Source: an uncultured Lachnospiraceae bacterium (GTDB taxonomy: Bacteria; Bacillota; Clostridia; Lachnospirales; Lachnospiraceae). Taken from it: DNA of 43,742 nucleotides. Shown here one piece after another: positions 33,592 through 42,042 of the stretch (positions are counted from its first letter, which is position 1; every line of letters begins with the position of its first letter). The DNA is taken from assembly GCA_910588285.1 (NCBI GenBank), contig CAJUQB010000040.1:1-43742 (forward strand), given 5' to 3'. The translations under genes and the position numbers were made by a program. The notes under the pieces were generated by a model. It had not been told where the DNA came from. It did no database searches and saw nothing but the letters and a program-made list of their open reading frames with translations.

Positions 33592-34929
33592 ATGCAGCTG
33601 AGCCTGTGGATTCTGAAAAACTGGCTGGAGGAATTTGAGCCAGTGCTTCATACTGCCTGTCATGGCAGTCTTTCTGAACATGCATCAAATATAGAATCAC
33701 ATATCTGCATTGAAAAAGTCCGCCTGTATGACGGGAAAAGCCCTATGGACCCATACACTGTTTATACCGGCGCCTCCCACAGCTTCTTTTGTGATAACAA
33801 ACAACAGGTAATCTGTTTCTTTCGCAATGATTATCTGGCCCTGGACACAGAGGATGTAACCCTGGTATTGAACCAACTCCTAAGCGCTTTTTCTTTTTAT
33901 GAAGCCTGGGAAAGGCATATGCATCTGCTGATGGTACGCCAGTGCTCCCTCACAGAGCTTTTGGATGCCAGTGACGAGGTATTGAAAAACCCCTTGCTGA
34001 TCCATGATTCCAGCGACGCAATCATCGCCGTATCCACATCCTATTTGAATATTGAGGTGGACGAATCCTGGTATGAGCTGCTCTCCTATGGAGCCACTCT
34101 CCCGGAAAAGAGCGTTGCCTTTCACAAAACCGACAATGCGGTCTTTGACCATACCAACCGCCGCCCCTTTTACATTCCGGCCGGATTTTTTCCAAAGGGC
34201 ACCTGGTCCCAGAATATTTTCCGCCAGGAGGAGCAGATTTCCCACCTTCAGAGGAAATTACAGGCAAGCCAATGGGAGCCCCTTGACCTGATGATGCTCC
34301 TCAAGGCTGTGCCCCTCTCCCTGGAATATCCTGCCCACACCTACCTGTGCCGGATTTTTTCCAGGTATTCTCCTTATATTTTTCCGGCCCACATGGAGCA
34401 TGAGCTCCTATTGCTGTGCAATCTGTCAAAGCTGCCCCAGCAGAAGCTGTTCTCTTTTCTTGGTCCCTGGCTCAAGAACAGCTTTTACCATTGCGGGGCC
34501 AGCCGGCCCTTCTGGGATCTAAAACAGCTGTCTATCGCCTGCCGGCAGGCGGACCTTGCCCTCCAATACGGGGAGCGGGAGGCAGGCAGTATCCATGAGA
34601 TTCACCATCATATGATTCACTTTCTGCGAGATGTATTTCAGGAGCACACAGATCCTTCTGTGTTGCATCCTGCCCTGCAGGCCATTGGGGGTTACGACCA
34701 GAAACACCATACGGATTACTACAACACATTATTCCGCTATCTCCAGAATGAACGGAACAGTGTGCTCACTGCCAAATGCTTACATATTCATCGAAATACT
34801 TTGTTCCACCGTCTGGAACGGATTCGGGACCTGTTCCATCTGGAGCTGGAGAACCCTGAGGAACGTTTCTATCTGCTGCTGTCCTTTTACTGCAAGATAC
34901 CGGGCACAGTGAAACATAGCCCTACTTGA
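33592..34929 (+). CDS. PucR-family transcriptional regulator, paralogue 2
   Basis: A 445-residue regulator related along its length to that at 8836-10278. Shared features: MQLSLWILKNWL at the start; an N-terminal ligand-sensing region; the C-terminal helix-turn-helix LFRYLQNERNSVLTAKCL then HIHRNTLFHRLERIRDLF. GGAGGTGAG lies 6 bases before the ATG. It diverges from a URO-D/MFS pair and is probably its regulator. It ends in a strong terminator shared with the opposing small membrane protein gene. Confidence 0.9.
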   Translation: MQLSLWILKNWLEEFEPVLHTACHGSLSEHASNIESHICIEKVRLYDGKSPMDPYTVYTGASHSFFCDNKQQVICFFRNDYLALDTEDVTLVLNQLLSAFSFYEAWERHMHLLMVRQCSLTELLDASDEVLKNPLLIHDSSDAIIAVSTSYLNIEVDESWYELLSYGATLPEKSVAFHKTDNAVFDHTNRRPFYIPAGFFPKGTWSQNIFRQEEQISHLQRKLQASQWEPLDLMMLLKAVPLSLEYPAHTYLCRIFSRYSPYIFPAHMEHELLLLCNLSKLPQQKLFSFLGPWLKNSFYHCGASRPFWDLKQLSIACRQADLALQYGEREAGSIHEIHHHMIHFLRDVFQEHTDPSVLHPALQAIGGYDQKHHTDYYNTLFRYLQNERNSVLTAKCLHIHRNTLFHRLERIRDLFHLELENPEERFYLLLSFYCKIPGTVKHSPT

Positions 34930-34944
34930 CCACAACTTCTTTCC

Positions 34945-34985
34945 AAAAAGAACAGGAGCCGCACTCTGCAGCTCCTGCTCTTTTT
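34945..34985. terminator. Terminator after the second PucR gene
   Basis: AAAAAGAACAGGAGC...GCTCCTGCTCTTTTT (one internal mismatch), bidirectional, 34945-34985. Confidence 0.88.
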
Positions 34986-34997
34986 GCTTTCAACTTT

Positions 34998-35387
34998 TTA
35001 CATATAGAGAAGTATTCCTACCATCGCCAATACCACACAAACGCCGAGACATGTCAGAAATGTCCACTCTGCATCATAAACTCCCTTGATGCAGCAATAG
35101 CGCTCTACCCGGTCATTGTAATAGACCTCTATGTGCTCCGGCATTTTTCGCTTATCCTTACGGTATGAACCGTATACCGTTGTCAGATTCTTCCTGAGCT
35201 CCGGAATATACACACCATATGTATAAGACTTTTTATTTCCGACTTCTTTTAATTCATATCCTGTAAACACTGCCGGATACAGCTTTGCTCCCTTCATAAC
35301 CGCTCGCTTGGTGAGCAGCGTCCATATCCCGGCAAGCAATACTGCCAGCCCCAGCGCAATCAGGATAAAAGTCAATATTAATTCCAT
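34998..35387 (-). CDS. Small two-helix membrane protein (DUF3592-like)
   Basis: A 129-residue protein with a membrane helix at each end (about 4-24 and 108-128) around a beta-rich soluble part (TGYELKEVGNKKSYTYGVYI, YYNDRVERYC). This layout matches DUF3592-type proteins. Function unknown. TAGGAA is the ribosome site. It begins 10 bp after the GntP-permease stop, so it is probably the second gene of that operon. Confidence 0.7.
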   Translation of the reverse strand: MELILTFILIALGLAVLLAGIWTLLTKRAVMKGAKLYPAVFTGYELKEVGNKKSYTYGVYIPELRKNLTTVYGSYRKDKRKMPEHIEVYYNDRVERYCCIKGVYDAEWTFLTCLGVCVVLAMVGILLYM

Positions 35388-35397
35388 TTCCTACATC

Positions 35398-36873
35398 CTA
35401 CAGACCTGCCATTACCAATGCTGCTGCAACAACTGTACCGATCAGCGTATAGATAACGGACTGGATCAGCATGGGCTTATAAGCCTCTTTGTGGGTACAG
35501 CCAATCAGCTGCAGGGTCAGAATAATCAGGCCGTTGAAGGGCAGAGTCTCAAAGGTAGTGGCTGCCAAAGCGCCTACACGCATCAGGCCGTCTGCATTGC
35601 CAAGTACCTGATCCGGGCTCATACCCTGGCCAAGCATGATGTTCATTGCGATCGGCAGAGCGATCATCAATGCTGCCGGCGGGGAGGAGGTGATTCCAAC
35701 CAAAATACATACTACGATCACAACCAGCCAGATATAGTGTACATGGATTCCGGAGAGGATTCCGATTACCATGCCAAAGGCTCCTGTTGCAGTGATTACG
35801 CCTGCCAGTGCAGAAGGAGTAATCAGGGTAATGAATGCGCTGGGGGCACCGCCGAAGCCCTCATTGAGGATTGCAACGATCTTGTTGTTGATACCGCCGG
35901 GCATTCCGCTTCTGGGAGCCGGAAGGTACTTCGCAAACAGAATCAGGGCAAAGATAATGCCAAGGCCAAGGGCTACAGCAATCTCAACCTGAATATTTGT
36001 GATCGCCGGGAACAGTGTATATGCAATAAACACAATAATGATCGGGATCAGGGATACGATAAAGTTCGGCAGATCACGGTTCTCTCTCTCAGCCCTGCGA
36101 ACCGGCCCCCATTCAAAATGCTCGCCTCTCTTCTTGGCGCTGATAATCAACTGTGTCAGGGTAAAATATCCGCCTGCTGCAATAATAATTACGGCAACAA
36201 GACCCGGAATCGGGGCTGCAAAGGAGGTTACCGCAAAGTGGCTGGCGCCGGCTGTCTCAAGAAAAGCGCCGCCCTCCTTATATGCCTCAGACATAATGGC
36301 TGCCTGAGCCATGATATTGTCAATCTGGGGTGCTCCGGGAGCTGCCATAAAGGCACAGTTCAGAACCATCATACCGCCGATAAACTTCCGGGGAATATCC
36401 AGCATCTCACTCATAACCAGACAGATCGGAACCAGGGTAAAGGTCAGAACGTAACCGTCGATACCGCCCATGGTCAGCAGTGCGCTTACCACCAGGATCA
36501 CCAGTACGCCAAGACGTACCTGGGCATCGCCCTTGGCCTTAATCACCAGCTTGTTGGTCAATGTCTGGGCAATGGATGCCGCCGCTCCGGAGACATCATA
36601 AAGCTTTCCTAATACTGCACCAAAGAAAATAATGAAGAACAGGCTCAGTACAAGATCCGCCATACCGCCAACATAGGCATTCACCACTGCCGACGGTGTC
36701 ATAAGATTGAATACTGCTACGATAATTGCACAGATTGGCGCTACCCAGTAGGAAGACCAACCCTTGTAAATTAATACCAGGAATACAACTAACGCGATAA
36801 TAATACCAATCAAACCAATTACAGGATTACCGCCGCCTGCCGCTGCTTCCGGTGCTGCTGATGCTAAAATCAT
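35398..36873 (-). CDS. GntP-family permease
   Basis: A 491-residue integral membrane protein with about 12-14 helices. The N-terminal half (KGWSSYWVAPICAIIVAV, FGAVLGKLYDVSGAAASIAQ) and GGIDGYVLTFTLVPICLVMS match the GntP (gluconate:proton symporter) family; the C-terminal half carries GITSSPPAALMIALPIAMNIML. It likely imports a sugar acid or other carboxylate. AAGGAGGT precedes the ATG by 9 bases. It leads a two-gene unit with the DUF3592-like gene. The gene for an uncharacterised protein (37315-38199) lies upstream on the same strand. Confidence 0.85.
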   Translation of the reverse strand: MILASAAPEAAAGGGNPVIGLIGIIIALVVFLVLIYKGWSSYWVAPICAIIVAVFNLMTPSAVVNAYVGGMADLVLSLFFIIFFGAVLGKLYDVSGAAASIAQTLTNKLVIKAKGDAQVRLGVLVILVVSALLTMGGIDGYVLTFTLVPICLVMSEMLDIPRKFIGGMMVLNCAFMAAPGAPQIDNIMAQAAIMSEAYKEGGAFLETAGASHFAVTSFAAPIPGLVAVIIIAAGGYFTLTQLIISAKKRGEHFEWGPVRRAERENRDLPNFIVSLIPIIIVFIAYTLFPAITNIQVEIAVALGLGIIFALILFAKYLPAPRSGMPGGINNKIVAILNEGFGGAPSAFITLITPSALAGVITATGAFGMVIGILSGIHVHYIWLVVIVVCILVGITSSPPAALMIALPIAMNIMLGQGMSPDQVLGNADGLMRVGALAATTFETLPFNGLIILTLQLIGCTHKEAYKPMLIQSVIYTLIGTVVAAALVMAGL

Positions 36874-37314
36874 ACAACATATACCTCCTTCTTTTTGATA
36901 CCTAATGCCATAAAAAACCCTCCTCTTATAAAAAGTTAAGCCTTTGTGAAAATTATAAATATTTTATTAAATTTCACAAAAGTATTATATGCGAAATAGA
37001 CAGAAGTGTCAAGGAAAATGGAGGTATATTTATTCATACTTACCATGTTTTCATGTAATTTTCTTATGCAAAAATTGCATAAACAACAAAACCTGCCATT
37101 GGTGTAGATTATCCCTGCAGAGGGACATTCCTTCCTATACTCCCGGGGATAAATACACATAGAAATCCCCTGCCTGCAGTCCATTCTGCAGGCAGGGGAT
37201 TCCTTCTCATACTGCCTGTTCCACAGGGGACAGGCTATGTATAACAAATTACTATCTCCAGGTAATTCATACTGCCTATTCCGCCCAGAACAGGCTATGT
37301 ATTTGCGGATACTG
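36874..37314. other. Intergenic region with a 15-bp perfect hairpin and a tandem 3'-end duplication
   Basis: Holds ATCCCCTGCCTGCAG / CTGCAGGCAGGGGAT (37165-37179 and 37186-37200, 6-nt loop), with no good T-tract, and the tandem repeat 37208-37330 described separately. The GntP gene leader occupies the left end; no gene is seen here. Confidence 0.7.
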
Positions 37315-37330
37315 CTATCTCAAGGTAATA
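37208..37330 (-). repeat. Two tandem imperfect copies (about 60 bp) of a gene 3' end
   Basis: CATACTGCC begins copies at 37208 and 37268; the spacing widens to 63 bp later because of a 3-bp indel. The right copy contains the last codons of the upstream gene (ITLR-stop, stop at 37315); the left copy reads ITWR-stop (stop at 37252). Both contain a GCCTGT...ACAGGC-type hairpin. Roughly three quarters of positions match. Confidence 0.8.
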
Positions 37331-38199
37331 TAACCGTGGTAATTCCGCAGATTGTTGCTCATCGTGAAATCTGCGATACAGGTTCCGATGATGTTGTGGT
37401 AGGGCTTCAGGAACGGGAATTGATCCTGCTGTGCCCAGGCCGGCTTCTTCAGGTTCCTGGTGCCCTCTACAGCGACCTCATACCAGCCGGACTGATTCTC
37501 AAACCAGATCTCCACAACCTTATCCATTACACAGCCATTAATGTCCTTCTTCACATTGCTCACCAGCACCCGGGATACCTTCTCGGAATTGATGAAGATC
37601 GGAAGAACCTCCTCATACAGCCACTTGTTGCCTTCCTCCTTGGAAACGCCCTCAGGATAGCCCACTGCAAAGTTCCAGCGGTAGTTGGGGCCGTCGGAGA
37701 TATTCCGGCCCTTCCCCTTCAGATCCTCCTCCCACCACATGGGAAGAAATGCGAAAATAAAGGGATTGGCGCCCTCTACATTGGCCTTGCGGGCTTCATT
37801 TCCAATATCGCCGTCTGCGTCCTCTGCGGAAGCCTTCTCTGCATCCTTCACCGTCAGCTTCTGGGGCTCCAGCATGCTCTCCGGCAGATTGCCCTGCCAT
37901 ACCAGGACATCCATGGGGAAGGTCTCTGCCAGTGCCTTGATCTCCAGCCTGGGGTCAAGGTCGCTCACCAGCCAGTGATGCTCGGTCAGCTGCATCTTGG
38001 CATAGCCAAAGCGCTCTCCCTCCGGCGGACAGGGGAAGGAGGGATAAAATGCATATTTGGTAACATAGGGCTCAAACTGTGAAATACTCTCCGGTACATG
38101 GGTCCCATAAAGCCAATGCTGCAGCTTCGGACGGAAATCCTCCTTTGCCACATTGACATAAATCAGACTTCTCATGGGCTCAAACTTAAAATCTGCCAT
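37315..38199 (-). CDS. Unrecognised protein, possible tandem dimeric alpha/beta-barrel (EthD-like)
   Basis: A 294-residue protein I do not recognise. Two parts look alike: RSLIYVNVAKEDFRPKLQHW with LYGTHVPESISQFEPYVTKY (8-50), and the segment after about residue 175 with KWLYEEVLPIFINSEKVSRV. Both read like the beta-alpha unit of dimeric alpha/beta-barrel (EthD/ABM) proteins, so it may be an internal duplication. It has no signal peptide, no membrane helix and no cofactor motif, and is rich in Trp, His and Pro. GAAGGT precedes the ATG. It lies between the GntP permease and a DUF1638 gene and may be an enzyme acting on the imported compound. This is an inference from fold-like patterns only. 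Confidence 0.6.
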   Translation of the reverse strand: MADFKFEPMRSLIYVNVAKEDFRPKLQHWLYGTHVPESISQFEPYVTKYAFYPSFPCPPEGERFGYAKMQLTEHHWLVSDLDPRLEIKALAETFPMDVLVWQGNLPESMLEPQKLTVKDAEKASAEDADGDIGNEARKANVEGANPFIFAFLPMWWEEDLKGKGRNISDGPNYRWNFAVGYPEGVSKEEGNKWLYEEVLPIFINSEKVSRVLVSNVKKDINGCVMDKVVEIWFENQSGWYEVAVEGTRNLKKPAWAQQDQFPFLKPYHNIIGTCIADFTMSNNLRNYHGYITLR

Positions 38200-38422
38200 A
38201 ATTATTACCTTCTTTCCGAATTTATTTGCTCAATTATAACATATATCTTGCACGATTTATACCCTTTTCCATGATTTATTAATGAAAAGTTTGCATAGCA
38301 GATGAATCATGGTTACTGTTCACGGTGCCTTGCACCCTGCAGCAAGGCATCCGGCCAGTAAAATAGCGGCTGCATGCATCCAGCCCCTCGCCGTCAGGCG
38401 ACTTTTCAATGGACTGGATGCG

Positions 38423-39079
38423 TTACAATTCCCACTGGGATGCCGCCAGGGGCTGTCCGGGCCTTTGCACAATAAAATTCTCATCCCATTCTCCCAACAG
38501 CAGCTTTTCCAGAATCCCGGCAGAGCCCTCCACAGTCACCGGCTCCAGGGACAGCAGCTCCCCGGCCTGCCTGGCATATGCCTGTACGGCCCCAAGGTCA
38601 TAACAGCCTGTATCAATCACGGCAATCCGCTCATAGTGCTCATACATCATTTCCAGGATCTCCCGGGCTTCCTCCTCCCCGTACATTTCTATATAGTTTT
38701 CCTTTTGCTGCAAAACTGCCTCCCCGTCCAGAGTCCAGCCTCTGGTAAGGTAAATGCTTCCGGTCTGTGCCAGCCCCCGTTCCTTCCTTGGGCCAAGGCA
38801 CAGCATCAGATTGATGCAGTCGTCGAATTTCGGAATCACCAGCACCGCATGACGGCTTACCAGCCCGGCCGTCCCATTGCCGCAAAGGCCATACGCCAGC
38901 AGAATCTCATCGTATTCCTGCAGCCGGTCCACCTCCCTCTGCAGGGCCTCCCGCAGCTTTTCCGGCGTATTGTGATATCCCCGCTCCAGCCAATGGACAG
39001 GCAGCCGGCACCCTGTCTCCCTATATGCCCTGTGCAGTTCATCCTCCATCATGGAACAGGCAATCACAACTCGTTTCAT
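38423..39079 (-). CDS. DUF1638 domain protein
   Basis: A 218-residue protein matching DUF1638: start MKRVVIACSMMEDELHRAY, signature LAYGLCGNGTAGLVS near 78-92, and FDDCINLMLCLGPRKE near 100-115. As I recall, DUF1638 genes are commonly found beside corrinoid methyltransferase genes and may supply or repair cofactor or protein for them. Biochemical function is unknown. Conserved Cys and Asp residues could bind a metal. GAGAGGGGG precedes the ATG. It is followed by 220 bp of minus-strand intergenic sequence and then the unrecognised gene. Confidence 0.85.
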   Translation of the reverse strand: MKRVVIACSMMEDELHRAYRETGCRLPVHWLERGYHNTPEKLREALQREVDRLQEYDEILLAYGLCGNGTAGLVSRHAVLVIPKFDDCINLMLCLGPRKERGLAQTGSIYLTRGWTLDGEAVLQQKENYIEMYGEEEAREILEMMYEHYERIAVIDTGCYDLGAVQAYARQAGELLSLEPVTVEGSAGILEKLLLGEWDENFIVQRPGQPLAASQWEL

Positions 39080-39293
39080 AAAAATCCCCCTCTCACTCTG
39101 ATGTCACCAGTCTATCACAAAATATCTCTTTTTTGAATAACATATAGAAAAACCTCTGGAAAAAAATATGAAAGCAAAAAAAGATTTCCGCCAGCGAATG
39201 TCTGAAATTGTATATACTAAGCCCAGCCTGGATAAAAAAGCCCTTCATTTGAAAAAAAGTGCTGCCGAGCTTCTGGATCTTCTAAACGGAAAA

Positions 39294-39324
39294 GGGAAGC
39301 GTCACTAAACGCTTCCCCTTTTTC
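39294..39324. terminator. Terminator near the aldo/keto reductase gene end
   Basis: GGGAAGCGT (39294-39302) and ACGCTTCCC (39309-39317), 9 perfect pairs with 6-nt loop, followed by CTTTTT on the plus strand and TTTTCC on the minus strand. It likely ends the minus-strand methyltransferase-kinase-reductase operon. Confidence 0.75.
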
Positions 39325-39326
39325 CT

Positions 39327-39383
39327 CTACTGCGCCGCGCTGCATCCAGGCTTCTTCTACTGCGCCGCCTTCGCTGCATCCAG
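39327..39383 (-). repeat. Short tandem duplication of the reductase 3' end
   Basis: CTACTGCGCCGC...GCTGCATCCAG occurs at 39327-39349 and 39357-39383, 30 bp apart; the right copy encodes the final LDAAKAAQ-stop, the left copy follows the stop codon. Confidence 0.85.
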
Positions 39384-40493
39384 CTCCTGCTGTACGCGCT
39401 TGAGATCCTCCCGGATGGACAGATGCTGCGGGCAGGCCTCCTCGCATTTTCCGCATTCTACGCAATTCCTGGGCTTTCCCTCCTCGCCGATGGCATTCTC
39501 CCAGAAGAAGGCCGCCGCCTTGTAGCTTCCATACATATGATATTCATTCCAGGCCTTGAAGCTCTCCGGAATCTTCACCCCGGCAGGACAGGGCATACAG
39601 TAACGGCAGCCGGTACAGCCGTTCTGCATACGATTCCGGATGGCAGCAACCACCTGATCCAGCATCTTTTGCTCCTTAGGCTCTATGGGCCTGAACTGTT
39701 CAAAGGTATGCAGATTATCCTGTACCTGCTCCATGGTGGTCATGCCGGAAAGCACCACCTTCACATTGGGATGGCTGGCCACCCAGCGCAGGGCATAGGA
39801 GGCTATGCTGGCATTCTCATCCTCTGCATGGAATATGGCGTTAATATCCTCGGAAAAGCCCGCCAGGCTGCCGCCCCGCACCGGTTCCATGATCACCATG
39901 GGAATCCCAAGCTCCTCTGCCAGCGCATATCCTGCATCGCCGGCCTGCTCCTGGGTATCCATATAATTATACTGAATCTGGCAGAAATCCCAGGTATGAG
40001 CCCGGAGAATCTCCTCAAATACCTTGTATTCATCATGGAAGGAAAATCCCAGATACTTGATCTTGCCCTCTTTCCGCAGCTTCTCGCATTCCTCAATGAC
40101 ATGGTTCTTCTTCACATTCTCCCAGCTCCCCTTATTCAGGGCATGAAGGAGATAGAAATCAATATGATCCTTGTGAAGCTTCTGCAGCTGCTCGCTGCAC
40201 AGCCGCGCTACATCCTCCGGCTTCTCCACCAGCCACACAGGAAGCTTTGTAGTCAGGTAATAGGAATCCCTGGGATACTTGTCCAGCGCCTTGCCCAGCA
40301 CCCGCTCACTGTCCCCGCCGTGGTAATTATAAGCCGTATCAAAATACGTGACACCTGCCTTATAGGCCGCATCCAGCAGACGCTCCGTCTCCTCTTCATT
40401 GATGCTTCCGTCCCCATTGGTGGGGAAACGCATACAGCCGTAGCCCAGAAGGCTAGGCGAAATCCCCAGCTTTTCTATTATTCTTTTTTCCAT
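39357..40493 (-). CDS. Aldo/keto reductase with C-terminal 4Fe-4S domain
   Basis: A 378-residue NAD(P)H-dependent reductase of the Fe-S-containing AKR branch found in anaerobes. The N-terminal barrel shows the catalytic tetrad: FDTAYNY (Asp, Tyr), LTTKLP (Lys) and DFYLLHALNK (His). The C-terminal domain has CTGCRYCMPCPAGV and CVECGKCEEACPQHL, two cluster motifs. The substrate is unknown. GGGGG precedes the ATG at 40493, which follows the stop of the kinase-like gene by 1 bp, so they form one operon. An internal 30-bp duplication lies just past its stop. Confidence 0.92.
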   Translation of the reverse strand: MEKRIIEKLGISPSLLGYGCMRFPTNGDGSINEEETERLLDAAYKAGVTYFDTAYNYHGGDSERVLGKALDKYPRDSYYLTTKLPVWLVEKPEDVARLCSEQLQKLHKDHIDFYLLHALNKGSWENVKKNHVIEECEKLRKEGKIKYLGFSFHDEYKVFEEILRAHTWDFCQIQYNYMDTQEQAGDAGYALAEELGIPMVIMEPVRGGSLAGFSEDINAIFHAEDENASIASYALRWVASHPNVKVVLSGMTTMEQVQDNLHTFEQFRPIEPKEQKMLDQVVAAIRNRMQNGCTGCRYCMPCPAGVKIPESFKAWNEYHMYGSYKAAAFFWENAIGEEGKPRNCVECGKCEEACPQHLSIREDLKRVQQELDAAKAAQ

Positions 40494-40494
40494 G

Positions 40495-41070
40495 TTATTT
40501 ACCCCCTTTTTTCTGTGCAAAGGCAATGATAATATCCGCCACAGTGTCCTCACTCATGGAGCTGCTGTTTATGGTCAGATCATAGCCGTCCGCAATGTTC
40601 CATTTCTCATCTGTATAATAGGTATGAAACCCTTCCCGTGCCTTATCCTCCCGCTCAATCATATGCTCTGCCTTGGACTCGCTGACACCGTGAACCTCCA
40701 TAATTCTGGCAATTCTGTCCTTCATCGGCTGATGAATGAACACGTTCACTGCATCCGGATGGTTTCTCAGCACATAGTTACCGCATCTTCCGATGATCAC
40801 GCAGGGTTCCTTTTCCGCGATCTTCCGGATAAAGGCAAAGGGGATCTCCCCCTGCTTGCCGCCATTATAGCTTCTGGTGGCAATCACATAGAGAAGGCTG
40901 TTCACCGGCGTCTCCTCATAAAAGGCCTGCAGATCCTCATAATAATCTGTTTTCCTGGCCTCCTCTGCCAGGCTGTTCTTATCGTAGAGCTTAACCCCCA
41001 GCTTCTCTGCCACAAGCTCCCCAATGCGATGGCCATTGCATCCGTATTCTCTTCCAATCGTTATAATCAT
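40495..41070 (-). CDS. Cytidylate-kinase-like family protein
   Basis: A 191-residue member of the Cytidylate_kin2 group of P-loop proteins, commonly of unknown substrate. The nucleotide-binding loop is MIITIGREYGCNGHRIGELV; RCGNYVLRNHPDAVNVFIH and EREDKAREGFHTYYTDEKW follow. It differs from true Cmk in lacking the long CMP domain. The ATG at 41070 lies 6 bases after AGGAGGAG; a start six codons further upstream would swallow the ribosome site. It is followed by the aldo/keto reductase gene in the same operon. Confidence 0.88.
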   Translation of the reverse strand: MIITIGREYGCNGHRIGELVAEKLGVKLYDKNSLAEEARKTDYYEDLQAFYEETPVNSLLYVIATRSYNGGKQGEIPFAFIRKIAEKEPCVIIGRCGNYVLRNHPDAVNVFIHQPMKDRIARIMEVHGVSESKAEHMIEREDKAREGFHTYYTDEKWNIADGYDLTINSSSMSEDTVADIIIAFAQKKGGK

Positions 41071-41156
41071 AGCCTCTCCTCCTGTCAAACCCGCCGAAAG
41101 CCCTTGCTCCCGGCACCTTTCCTCTATTATAACACCGGCATATGAGAATGCAATGT

Positions 41157-41990
41157 CTATTTGCCTGCTTTTTGAAAAACTGCTGCCTGAAACACAGCCG
41201 TTTCATCTCCGTTTTTGCAGGAAAACTGCATGTGCGTTCCCCGCACCCTGGAAAAACCAAGATGCTCCAATGCAAGAACCAGTCCGGCATATGCGCTGTC
41301 ATCCTTATAACGCTCCATGCTGACCAGATATCCTTGGGGCTTTATCAGCGCTGCCAGCTCTCCTGCATATTTTTCGTGCCGCTTTGCCTGCTCCTCCCTG
41401 GACAGTGCCATCATTTTAGACTCCTTCAACAGAGGCCTCCAGGCAATATTCTCATGTGCCGTCCGGCAGGAAAACAGCGTATCACACTGCTTCCCCCCAA
41501 GCAGCCTGGGGCAGGTAAAATGCACATTACCCACAGAAATCTTCTCCGCAAGCTCTTTTGCAGCAGACACGGCATTTTGCGACAGCTCCAGGCCTGTCAC
41601 AAAGGAAGCCGGATGCTGCAATGCCAGGAAACAGGACAGAACGCCATTCCCGCAGCCTATATCAAAAATATCTCCTTCCCAAAAGGAATCATATCTGAGC
41701 AGATATTCCATCGCTCTCCGGAAAAACACATGGTCATAAAAGGAAGCTGCCAGAAGGCTCATCTGCAGGCTCTGGTTCAGGTAATCCACAAGCTCCTCCT
41801 GGCGGCGGAGATACACGGTATCCTCTGCTCCATACATCATCCGTTTTTCTGACAGGTCAAACAATTCTGTCAGCCTTTCGATATGCTGTTGTCCTTCCTT
41901 CTGTCCAAAGGCTTCTGTCAGCGCTGTATCCAGCTCTGTAATCCTGCGGATTCCAGCCCGCAGCAGATATTCTTTTATTTCTAAATTCAA
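41157..41990 (-). CDS. Class I SAM-dependent methyltransferase
   Basis: A 277-residue methyltransferase. The SAM-binding motif is IFDIGCGNGVLSCFLALQHP near 110-130, followed by TGLELSQNAVSAAKELAEKI. The helical N-terminal part (about 1-95) is not recognised. The ribosome site GTAGGAGG is 6 bases from a TTG start at 41990, and no nearby ATG has one, so initiation at TTG is likely. The substrate is unknown. It lies 86 bp upstream of the kinase-like gene and may share the transcript. Confidence 0.85.
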   Translation of the reverse strand: MNLEIKEYLLRAGIRRITELDTALTEAFGQKEGQQHIERLTELFDLSEKRMMYGAEDTVYLRRQEELVDYLNQSLQMSLLAASFYDHVFFRRAMEYLLRYDSFWEGDIFDIGCGNGVLSCFLALQHPASFVTGLELSQNAVSAAKELAEKISVGNVHFTCPRLLGGKQCDTLFSCRTAHENIAWRPLLKESKMMALSREEQAKRHEKYAGELAALIKPQGYLVSMERYKDDSAYAGLVLALEHLGFSRVRGTHMQFSCKNGDETAVFQAAVFQKAGK

Positions 41991-42042
41991 TGCAGTCCTC
42001 CTACATCCGCAGCTTCTTTGAGAGATTCATTTTATTCAATAT

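Noticed and set aside
35308..36612. Long 434-codon open frame on the plus strand
   Set aside because: Antisense shadow of the GntP permease gene; its translation is rich in Cys, Asn and Gln, has no domain or ribosome site, and the opposite strand encodes a clear membrane protein.
39198..39308. Possible 36-codon plus-strand peptide gene just before the 39294 terminator
   Set aside because: No ribosome site, and the stop codon lies in the loop of the terminator hairpin, which is better explained by the minus-strand operon.
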